NCBI RefSeq assembly: GCF_002865645.1
Contig: NW_020194693.1
Span: forward strand, 744,001 to 808,000
Direction: 5' to 3'
Origin: Hyaloscypha bicolor E
Lineage: Eukaryota; Ascomycota; Leotiomycetes; Helotiales; Hyaloscyphaceae
DNA length: 64,000 bases
The translations under genes were made by a program, and so were the position numbers. Below, piece after piece: positions 14,205 through 24,800 of the stretch; the stretch's first letter is position 1, and each line of letters begins with the position of its first letter. The notes below the pieces were generated by a model. It saw only the letters and a list, made by a program, of their open reading frames with translations. It made no database searches and was not told where the DNA came from.

Positions 14205-14430
14205 TTAATAGTTCTAAAGCTTAATATTACGCTCTGCCGCTTTACTAGTAAATTTAGCGTCACGTGATTACGCGATGACGCATATGGCTGGCTAGTATTT
14301 AGAATACCAAAGCTCCTGTACTTATAAGCTTCCCTTCTTAGTTTAGAATCCTCGGATTAAGAGCTATTCTACCTGCTTTCTAAGCCCAGAGCCCGGTTTC
14401 GTGACACTTAAGGGTTTTAGGGATTTAAAA
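14205..14430. other. Higher-GC island inside the AT-rich tract
   Basis: About 200 bp with near-normal composition, including GTCACGTGATTACGCG and AGAATCCTCGG, bounded by AT-rich DNA on both sides. It may be the lightly mutated untranslated end of an element; a similar CACGTG-rich island lies at 17280-17350. No ORF. Confidence 0.4.
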
Positions 14431-17159
14431 AAAAGTAGTTTTTAAGAGAGTTTTATAGAAATTAAATAGAAATGAAACAGAATAGTTAAATAACTAACTA
14501 TTTTAGTATTTAGTAAAATCAAGTACTTTTTCTATTTATATAATCAAATTATAAATAATAGAACTAATAGATATTTCTTTTTTTAATATAATATAATTAG
14601 ATCTTAGTAAAATCAAGTATTTTTCCTGCCTATATAATTGAATTATAAGTAATAGAATTAATAATTATTTCTTTTTTAACTTAAATAATAGCTTTGCCTC
14701 TAAATAATTAAATCTTAAATAAATATAGCTTAATTCTTTCTAATTTATATATATAAACTAATTAGTATTAATTTATTAGAAATATATAATACTATTATAT
14801 AATTATAGAATACTATTTATATAAAATTAGTAAAATAGCTATTATTTAAAAGTAAGAATTATAGTATTATAATATTAATATATAATTCCTAAATCTATTA
14901 AGCCTAATAGAAACTAGCTACTAGTCAAGTTATTTATATAATATAAGATTATATAATTATTACTTATTACTTATATCTTATTATCTCTAGTTATTTTTAT
15001 ATTATATAATTATAGCTATACTAATAAAAACTATAACTTCTTTTTTTATTCTATATTATATATAGTTTTAATAAAAAGCTAGCTAAGTTTCCTAAGAAAT
15101 ATATAGAAGTCTTATTTTTAATTAATAAATAAAATATTAATATATTTATAATTATTCTAAATTTTAGAAATTATAATATTATTCTTAATAGAAAATAGGC
15201 TATATATATTAATATTCTAATTAATTATAGAAATATATTAAATAAAAAATAAATATATTAAATAGAAATAAAAATAGGAAATAAATATATTAAATAGAAA
15301 TGAAATATATTAAATAGAAAGAAATAGAAATAGAAATATTAAATAAGAGATTTGAGACTAGGCCGAATTAGGAAATTAGTATATAATAGAAAGGAAATAC
15401 TATTTTTAGTATTTTTAGAAAAATTCTAATATTAAAATAATTATATTACAAATTTCCTAATTATATAACTAATTATATAAACTTGTATTATAGGTATAAC
15501 TTGACTAATAAACTAGTTTCTATTAGGCTTAGCAAATTTAGGAATTATATATTAATACTATAATACTATAATTCTTACTTCTAAATATTAATTATTTTAC
15601 TAATTTTAATATATTTATATTTTATATATATTACTAGTAAACTAATACTAATATATAAAAAGAAAAAAATAAAGTTATTTATAAGAATATTAGCTATAAT
15701 TATTAATAAAGCAAAAGTAATAAAAATAATTAAAAAGTTTTTAATTAAAATAAAATAGAAATTTAATTAATATTTCTTTTATTTTTATATTATTATTAAT
15801 AAAGCTTTATAAATACTATTTACTAGTTGTTTTTATTACTTTTAATATTATTTACTCTTTTAATTTTAGTAATATATTATATATAAGTATTATTAAAATA
15901 TTTATTAAAGTTATAAAAGTTTCGAGATCTAAATTAATAAAAGTTTTTATTTTTAAATTAAGTCTTTTTAATTTCTTATTTCTTTAATATATGCTTTTAA
16001 AAGTAGTATTTGAGTTTCTTATATATAAAACATAATTTCAAAATATAATTATTATAATTACGGAATTTAAAGTAATTATTATAGATTTTGAAGTTATAAC
16101 TAGATTTATATTAATAATTTTTAAATAAATAATAGCTTAAAGAATTTTATAAATAATATTATTAATTAATAAAATAGATTTTAATATTAATTTATTACTT
16201 CTTTTTATAAGTAGTAATAAATAATTAAAGCTTACTAAAAAGCTAACTAAAATTATTAAAAGAATAGTATTTTATTTATTTAAATTTTAATATTAGAAAC
16301 CGGAATTTTTAAAAAAGCTAGAAATATTTATATAAGCCTTTATATATATATATATATATATTAAAAGAGCTAATTATTATAAAAGTAGTTTTATACTAGT
16401 ACCTCTTATAAAAACTTTATATATTAATAAATATTAAGAAAAATAATAAATTTATAATTAAAATTATTATTAGTTCTATTATATTTTTTTATTACTTTTT
16501 TAATAAGTATTTTAATAGAAATAATAGATATTAACTAAGGAATCTATAATGAATTAAAACCCAGTTTTTATACTTAATATATAGTACTTATACTAGATCC
16601 TATAAGCTTATTCTTATATAATTATATTTCTTTATTTTCTATAAAATTAGAATTTATTTTTAGTTTCTTTCTTTAATAAATCTTTTTATATTAAGAACTA
16701 CTAGTCTTTTTTATATTATAGGCCTAGTCTATAATAGAATCTTTAGGCTTAGTAATTCTAGTAATAATAATAAAAATAAAAGTAATAAATAGTTTTAATT
16801 TAAAATAAAATAAAATAACTTAATTTAATTAACTAGTTAATTAAAAATACTTAATTTTTATTTTAGTTTTTAGTTTTCTCTAAAATGAAATAAACTAATA
16901 TAATAAGTCTTTAGAGAATCTATTTTAATTAGACTATTTTTAATAATTTTAGCTTTATTTTAAATATATATTATTATTTTCTAAATAATATTAAATAAAA
17001 ATTATATTATTATAAAATATAACTAATTTTATTTAATATAAATACTATTATATTAAAGATATTTTCGACGGCCTTATAATTTAATATAATTATATTAGCT
17101 AAAGATTATATTATTAAAGTTCTTGAAATTATTTTTAAATAGATTTTATAAGTTCTTAT

Positions 17160-17345
17160 TAAATATTATAAGATATTATTATAAGTATAAGATCTAGAGC
17201 CTAGAAAGTAGAGTTAGACTATCTCTATTCCGATAATTTAAAGCTAAAGAGAGAAGAGGATCTTGAAGGAGCCTCGGATCTAAATAATCGCGAGCTATAT
17301 ACGGGCCCACGTGCTAGCTTAAGCTCGTAACACGTGACCTCACGT
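17160..17345 (-). repeat. End of an AT-rich element family, partner of 56085-56260
   Basis: Read on the minus strand, this holds CACGTGTTACGAGC, GCACGTGGGCCC and GATTATTTAGATC, and ends near the CTCTAGATC block. The same order of motifs occurs on the plus strand at 56085-56260 (CACGTGTCGCG, TACGTGGGCCC, CAATTATTTAGAT). The two are inverted copies of one element's terminal region about 39 kb apart. Confidence 0.55.
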
Positions 17346-17617
17346 GCAACCGTCAGGTAACTATAGATACCAGATACTCAGATACCAGATACTCTCAGAT
17401 GTTATACTAGGCATCTGAGTATTCCGACCTCGACTTCGTATATCTAGCTAGTTCTAGTCTAACTCCTACTAGTACCGTATATTATAATAACTATAATAGA
17501 TATACTAATATAGCTTAGTATTTAAATATTTCCGAAGATTTGCCTTTATAATATTTATAATATTAATTCTATTCTTTTATTTTTTTAATTAGCTTTTTTT
17601 TCTTTTTATTATTTATA

Positions 17618-18238
17618 TTATATATCACGTGTGCGGCTAGTTACGTAATGCGTACTATACTCTCATATAGTAAAATAGCTAATAAGGCTTCTAACCTTAT
17701 TATTATATCTTTTAGTCTAATTACTTATATAATAAAGCTATTTCCCTATATATGTATTTATTAGTCTAAGTAACTTGTAATAGAATAATAAGGTTCCCAG
17801 TTTTTATATATCTGAAATTAAGTAATATACTACTACTTAGTAAGGCCATATAGTTAAAACCGATTAGTACTCTGAGATTACTTAGTAAGTAGCTAGCTAG
17901 ACCCCACACTGCCTACTACTTTATAACGAGGGTATTTGGCTAGTAAGTCGACTCTAAGTCCAAGTAAGGTTATAATTAATTATATAAGTACTAAAGAGCT
18001 TCCCTAAAAGCAGTACCTGAGTCCCGTAGTAGCTCGGGAATAAGCCTAGCTAGAAGAAAAGAGTAATATTATAGTTATATATTATATATATAGCTAGTTA
18101 TATAATATATACTATACTCTCATATAGTAAAATAGCTAATAAGGCTTCTAATCTTATTATTATATCTTTTGGTCTAATTACTTATATAATAAAGCTATTT
18201 CCCTATATATATATCTATTAATCTCAGTAACTCGTAAT
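17618..18238. mobile_element. TRIM-like element with about 160 bp direct terminal repeats
   Basis: 17618-17782 and 18081-18238 are direct repeats sharing TACTATACTCTCATATAG, ATAGCTAATAAGGCTTCT and TTATATAATAAAGCTATTTCCC. About 300 bp of non-coding, higher-GC sequence lies between, with a purine stretch (AGAAGAAAAGAG) just before the right repeat, where a polypurine tract would sit. This layout suits a terminal-repeat retrotransposon in miniature. No target duplication was identified and the repeat ends are approximate. Confidence 0.4.
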
Positions 18239-20115
18239 AATTTATATTAAATTAAACTTAGTTTTTTTCTAATATATATATATATATATATATAATTTAT
18301 AATAAGAGGTATTTAGAAGTAAGGTAATTTATAATAGATTTATAAAAAGAATTTAGTAATAAAAGTATTAGATATTAATTAAAATAAATATTTTACTCTT
18401 TATTAGAATAGCTATATTATAAATTCCTGGTTATATAACTAGTTATATAAGCTTATATTACAGGTATAACTCGACTAGTAAACTAGTTCTCTTTAGGTTT
18501 AGTAGATTTAGGGATTATATATTAATATTATAATACCATAATCCTTATTTCTAAATAATAATAACTTTACTAACCTTATATAAATAGTATTCTATAACTA
18601 TATAATAATACTATATATTACTAATAAACTAATATTTTTAAATATTTGATTTATAATAAGATATTTAGAAAGTAAAATATTATAATTTCGAGAGAATTTA
18701 AAGCTTAAAGAGCTCAATTTAATAATAAAATTATAATTATAATTAAAGAGCTTTAAAAGTATATATATTTTTAAAGAAAGAATTTTATAAATTCGAATAT
18801 TATATAAATAAATAAAATAATTACTAAGAAATTAATTTTAGGACTAAAAGAAATTAGTTTTAAAAAATAATAAATATTAAATAATTAATTAATTAAATAG
18901 CTAATTACTAATTAATTAATAAAAGCTAATATTATTTTTAAGCTATTAAATACTTTTTCGAAGTTAATAATAATTCTTTTAACTAGAAATAAACTTATTT
19001 ATTTTAGGCTATTAAATGCTTTTTTAATTAGTTAGATCTTTTTCTAATCTATATATATATAAGCTAATTAGTATTAATTTACTAGTAATATATAGTATTA
19101 TTATATAATATATATAAAATACTAGTATATTAAGTTAATAAAGTAATTAATATTTAGAAATAAGAATTATAATATTACAATATTAATATATAATTCCTAA
19201 ATTTACTAAGCTTAATAAAAACTAACTACTAATTAAATTATATATAAAAAGCAAGATTATATAACTATATTCCGTTTCTTATATTTTATTACTTATATTT
19301 CATTATTTATATCTTATATTTCGAGTTTTATAACTATATATATAACTTTTAAAGAAATAGCTATACTAATAATAATATAATTTTTAATATAATTAGTTTA
19401 ATTTAAAATATACTTTTATATAAATTTTTTTTTAATAATTATATTATAAATTATTTAAGTTCCTTTATTTAAATAATAATTTAAGCTAAAAAAATTATAT
19501 TTAATATAATAGTACTAGCTAGAATTATATAAAAATAGCTATTACTTAACTAGTTTTATTTAAATAGCCAGTATTTTAATAATTTTAAATAGTATTTTTT
19601 TATTTTTTTTTTATTTCTTCTTTTTTTTCTTTAGCTTAATATTTTTAATATATGAAATTCTCGGATCTTTAAGCCTTAATTATTACTTTAATTCCGCTAT
19701 TATATCCGGTACTAAATTTTAATAAAGAGTTTAATAAAAAGCTTTTTAGAAAATAACTTATTATAATATATAAAGAGCTTTTTAGAAACTGATTTTATAA
19801 GAATAATTTATTATAATATATAAAGAGCTTTTTAGAAAGTAGCTTATTATAATATATAAAAAGCTTTTTAGAAAGCAATTTCTAGGGAAATAGCTTTTAA
19901 AAAAATAACTTCTTGAGAAATAGCTTATTGCAATATATAAAGAGCTTCTTATAAATAGTAAGTATGAGTCTCAGTATAATTTTAGTGCAATTCCAAGCCT
20001 AATTTTGAGTAGCATGCAATTCGTAGCTTTGAATTTCATAGTTTTGGTGTTCTGGTGCTCAAGTGCTCGGGTGCTCGAGTGTTTTGACCCTTCACCGCCT
20101 AAAATTCTGCCCTAC

Positions 20116-20522
20116 CTACTCCGTAATAGTAGCGAGTTTACCAGGGTGAAACAACGAACTACGCGATTGGTCAGCCTTGGGAGACGTCTCCCACTTAAGC
20201 GAGGCACGGTTGAGGAACCGGCCTATCTGTCTGTCTTCCCATATTGATTTGAACCTAGATACAAACATGGCTGAGCGTATAAACATCAATCCTAACCCTC
20301 CGATTCTAAAAAATACACCGGTCCCGGCTAAAAATAACCGTTCATAGCTTCCTTCGGCCCCGCGCCCTTGAAATCGCATTCGAAATCCTCGCATGCGGTA
20401 ATAGCCACTTCCAGATGGGACATAGTCACCTGGCATCCCTCTTGAATAGCCAGAGCTTGAGCCATTAAAACCAGGTTTTTGATCTGAAACGATACCCGTT
20501 GATCAGTTTGCTTCTCGAACAC
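20116..20522 (-). pseudogene. C-terminal remnant of a fungal AAA-type ATPase (tentative)
   Basis: The minus-strand frame ending at 20328 contains QIKNLVLMAQALAIQEG followed by VTMSHLEVAI, a helix, and FECDFKGAG before a stop. The Q-I-(K/R)-N ... AQALA pattern, then a helix and an acidic F-x-x-D-(L/F) end, resembles the lid region closing many filamentous-fungal AAA ATPases ('NGRQI(K/R)N' region). The usual W-N-G-R preceding it is not readable and no ATPase core lies upstream. I take it as a decayed fragment. Family assignment is by memory of the pattern only. Confidence 0.3.
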
Positions 20523-20563
20523 GTGAAGAAGTCCTTCACAATTCTTCCCCTCCCGTTTCGAAG

Positions 20564-21276
20564 ATGACTCCTTTGACTCGAAAGAGAAAGGCTATAGACG
20601 ACGCCGCTCAAATCAGGCAGAAGAAGACGGCTAGCAAGGGGCAAGGCTGTTGAGGATTTTCGCAATAACGGTAGTTACATAATTTAATCATTTAAACTAT
20701 CTGTGTACCATCCTTCTAATTCTACTTTGCAAACGTTACGCATACGAAGCAAGTTAATCGAGAGAATGTTACGCAGGTTAAAGCAAACCTACCCACGCTC
20801 GGAAAAGACAAAGACACCCAGAACATAAATCATCTTAGGAAAGATAATTTGGTCGAATTTAGTAATGACACAGATACTGTCATAGATGCCAATGTGGACA
20901 AATGCAATATGTGCTCCCAATTGGAAGTGCAAGCAAAGTCAGACGCGGAGTTGAATCGAGTATTAAGCTGGAGTGTCATCTCTGCCATTGCCAGGAGATA
21001 TTACAGAAGCAGAGTGAGTTAAGCTTGAAGAGAAGAATAGAGAGGGTTTAGTGCGGAACCAGAGTAGGCTTCGCTGTTATTGTGAATTCAGAGGGTGTAA
21101 TAGAGGGTTGGAAGGCTTTTGCGGAAGATGATAATGGAGAATACGCCAGCGAACCGTTCCAAGTACAAATCGCATATACGCTGGGATTTTATGCAAGGTT
21201 TGGAAGAGTAAAATTTTGGCTGCCACCAAAGGAGCTGAATAGTATAGTAGCATGCAAGCATTTCGAGGACATTTAG
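20564..21276 (+). pseudogene. Small spliced hypothetical gene with one frame break
   Basis: ATG at 20564 starts MTPLTRKRKAIDDAAQIRQK. The frame stops at 20651-20653, just after a GGGG run. If that indel is allowed for, a 5' splice site (GTAGTT, 20671), a CTAAT branch site near 20717 and an acceptor near 20749-20753 lead into an open exon to 21013 (VDKCNMCSQLEVQAKSDAE, then VISAIARRYYRSR). A second intron with perfect GTGAGT donor (21014-21051, only 38 nt) joins in phase to CGTRVGFAVIVNSEG and on to the TAA at 21274-21276. No known domain was recognised. The phase-matched second intron argues it was once real. The first junction needs the indel, so I call it broken unless the G run is an assembly error. 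Confidence 0.35.
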
Positions 21277-21822
21277 CCTATTCTGGGGGAGAGACTAAAG
21301 GTTACGAATTATCTTATGGACCTTCTTGCCTCATATCATGGCCTGGACAAGCTGTGGAAGCGGAATGTGGTGTGTTTGTGTAAATATATGTATGAATGAT
21401 GGTGTCCTAAGGGCAGTAAAGAAGCTATATATATGCCTGTACGCAGCACGTAACACCTTACAATAGTAATGAGTTTGCTCCCAGATTATAAGAGATTACG
21501 AAGGCATGATATATTATTATGACTTCTATAGTACTTTGCACTTATTAAGTTTGTATTGTCTTAATAGTTTCCTGCTACTTGAAATCTTAAAGAACTTCCA
21601 AATTTGACAAAGTTATGCCTTCTTTCTAGCTAACTCGGTTGTAACACCGACCTCTTCCACGCTTCTCCTTTCCCACTAAAACAGTGGCCAACTTCGGATC
21701 AAGTTGATCGCTTATCGAAGGGTCTCTTAAATCGGGAATAACTTCTCTTTCCATGTCTCGGAAGCCGAAGAAGTTCATTGGGATTGAGTATGGAGGAGGA
21801 AGAGGCCGAGTAGAAACGTAGA
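21277..21822. other. Intergenic between the small gene and the NLR gene
   Basis: About 550 bp of unique, moderate-GC sequence that would hold the 3' ends of both converging genes. No ORF or repeat seen. Confidence 0.4.
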
Positions 21823-24800
21823 TTATAGAGATAAATTATGATGGGATTGTAGTAGCTTCACTACAGCCTCGTGTCCGTTCCATGCCGCATACGACAGCGG
21901 CGTCCGTCCGTGGCTATCCTTGGTATTCGGGTCGACTCTGTCCGTCGCAAGCAGCAGCTTGACCACCACCTCGTCCCCTTTTCCTGCTGCCCATGACAGC
22001 GGCGTCCGCCCACACTTATAATCCTTGGGGTTTGGGTTGACACTGTTATTAGCGAGTAGCAGCTGGACCACCTCCACGTGACCGTTTCGTGCCGCATACA
22101 ACAGCGGCGTTAGTCCATTGTTAGCCTTGGAATTCGGGTCGACTCTGTCCGTAGTGAGAAGCATCTTGACCACCGCCTCGTCCCCATATCTTGCTGCCCA
22201 CGACAGCGGCGTCTGTCCATAGGAAGAGTCCTTGGAGTCCGGGTCAACTCCGTCCGTAGCGAGCAGTAGCTTGACCACAGCCTCATGCCCGCTCCCTGCC
22301 GCCCATGATAATGGGGTCCGTCCATATTCAGAATCCTTAGAGTCTGGGTCGACCCTGTCTATAGTAAGCAGCAGCTTGACCACCTCCTTGCACCCATTCT
22401 CTGCTGCCCACGACAGCGGCGTCTGTCCATAGGAAGAGTCCTTGGAGTCCGGGTCAACTCTGTTCGTAGCAAGCAGCAGCTTGACCACAGCCTCATGCCC
22501 ACTCCCTGTCGCCCATGATAGCGGCGTCCGTCCATAGGAAGAGTCTTTGGAGTCCAAGTCGACTCTGTCCGTAGCGAGCAGCAGCTTGACCACCTCCTTG
22601 CACCCGCTCCCTGCCGCCCACGATAGCGGCGTCCGTCCATAGGAAGAATCCTTAGAGTCCAAGTCAACTCCGTCCGTAGCAAGCAGTAGCTTGACCACCT
22701 CCTTACACCCGCTCCCTGCCGCATACGACAGCGGCGTCCGTCCATACTCAGAATCCTTAGAGTGCAGGTCGATTCCGTCCGTACTGAGTAGCAGTTTAAT
22801 TATTGCCTCATGTCCATTCCTTGCAGCCCACAATAACGCTGTCCGTCCATACTCAGAATCCTTGGAGTTCGGGTCGATTTTGTCGGTAGCGAGCAGTAGC
22901 TTAACCACACCCTCGTGCCTGTTCTCTGCCGCCCACGACAGCGGCGTCTTTCCGTAAGAATCCTTGGGGTTCAGGTTGACTCCGTCCTTCGCGATCAGCA
23001 GCTTGACGATGGCCGCGTGCCCTCTAGACGAAGCCGCCTGCAGCGCTGTGCCGTCGTGGCCGCCTTTCGCGTTGACGTTGGCTCCCTTCTCGAGCAGTAG
23101 TGTGACGATGGCCGCGTGCCCTCTAGACGAAGCCGCCTGCAGCGCTGTGCCGTCGTGGCCGCCTTTCGCGTTGACGTTGGCTCCCTTCTCGAGCAGTAGT
23201 GTGACGATGGCCGCGTGCCCTCTAGACGAAGCCGCCTGCAGCGCTGTGCCGTCGTGGCCGCCTTTCGCGTTGACGTTGGCTCCCTTCTCGAGCAGTAGTG
23301 TGACGATGGCCGCGTGCCCTCTAGACGAAGCCGCCTGCAGCGCTGTGCCGTCGTGGCCGCCTTTCGCATTGACGTTGGCTCCCTTCTCGAGCAGTAGTGT
23401 GACGATGGCCGCGTGCCCTCTAGACGAAGCCGCCTGCAGCGCTGTGCCGTCGCGGCCGCCTTCCGCGTTAACATCGGCTCCCTCGTTTAGCAGTATCTGG
23501 ACTACTCCCTTATATCCTCCTAGAACGGCAGCATATAGGGCATTGCCAGAGACTCCAGTGCTCTGATTAATATCTGCACCCTGACCTAGTAAGAGCTTCA
23601 GAACTTCTTCATGCCCATTTGCGGCTGCACACTCTAGAGCCGTACTCCCGTCTTTATTCGTTGCCACTATATTAGCACCAACATCGAGGATCATTTTGAC
23701 CAGATCTATGTGACCCCAGCGAGCAGCATAATGAAGTGCACTGTTACCTGAATCATCTCGTTCATCTACCTTCACACTTCCGCTTAGAAGAATCTGGACA
23801 GCGCTTCGAAGATTAGAGCTCGATGCGACATGTAGTAGTGTCGATCCCAGCTCAGGACACTTTGCGTTATATTTAGCTATGTTACGAAAGGTCTTTATCC
23901 AAGTCTGAAAAGCTTGTCCTGGGGGACATCCGAGTTGCTGGACAACGTCCTGTTGCAAACTTCCAAGATGTTCAGCTTTCTCTGCGTGTAAGAACCAGTA
24001 CCTTGTAGCATAGTCTATGAACGGAAGAGACTCTAGAAGTAGGGATCTTTCCGTTTCTGGGTCATTCAACGAAGTGCCCCGTAATGCTGAGCCAGCAAGT
24101 AGAACTTCCTCTGAGCTCAGATAATTAACACAAGACTTGCATAGTCGATGCTGACTTTGGCCGATAACGACATCCGCCGACAACGCGGTAGGAGACGGTG
24201 AAGCAAGGTACTTTAAACCATCCGATCGTAGAAAATCATTAACAGATTGATGGATGAATTGTACAGTGGACTCTGCCTTGTGATGCTTAACCTCGACAAG
24301 GCCACCAGATAAACTAGTAATCAGCCTCTCCATACGCACATTAGTGTCTACAAAGTCCTTTGTATCTTTGCAGAATTGTCGGGGCTCATGAATATGGACG
24401 TCATTTGAGGCAATAGCAAACCGTAGCTCTGTCACCGATAGTGGTCTTTCGGCTAGGCAGATCCACTGCATCAGATGCAGTGTTCTCGTCCGATTCCGAG
24501 GTTCAATGACCCTCATGAGAATATGTTCGTAAATGTTGCCGAGATCTTGTGGCACTTTGCTTAACTCTTGATGAATGTAAGCCAACGACTCTCCTTGTCG
24601 ACTAAGATCAATGATCAGAAGAACAACGAGACGTGCCCATTGGAATACTCCTGATGCTCTTTCGACGATGGTCTTCTCAAGTGCTTGACATTCGTCAACT
24701 GAGAGTGTCGCCATTTCCCGTTTTGGAATTTCAGTATTGAGCCTGTGCTTGATGTACTTTACAATATCATCGTGATTTTCGTCCTCAACGCAGATCTTGA

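Larger units (their letters stand above)
14431..19990. repeat. RIP-degenerated AT-rich tract with several LTR-like copies
   Basis: Stop-riddled AT-rich DNA. It holds LTR-like copies at about 14775-15010 (+), 15400-15600 (-), 18400-18615 (-) and 19075-19290 (+), the second copy of the 12300-13330 block at about 15660-16500, and the element end near 17160-17340. Near 19760-19940 a unit containing AATATATAAAGAGCTTTTTAGAAA is repeated about four to five times. Confidence 0.6.

Noticed and set aside
22232..23566. Long ORFs on the plus strand and in other minus frames across the ankyrin arrays (for example 22964-23566, 22995-23474)
   Set aside because: They are shadows produced by the tandem repeats of the NLR coding frame; the ankyrin frame is continuous and explains the conservation.
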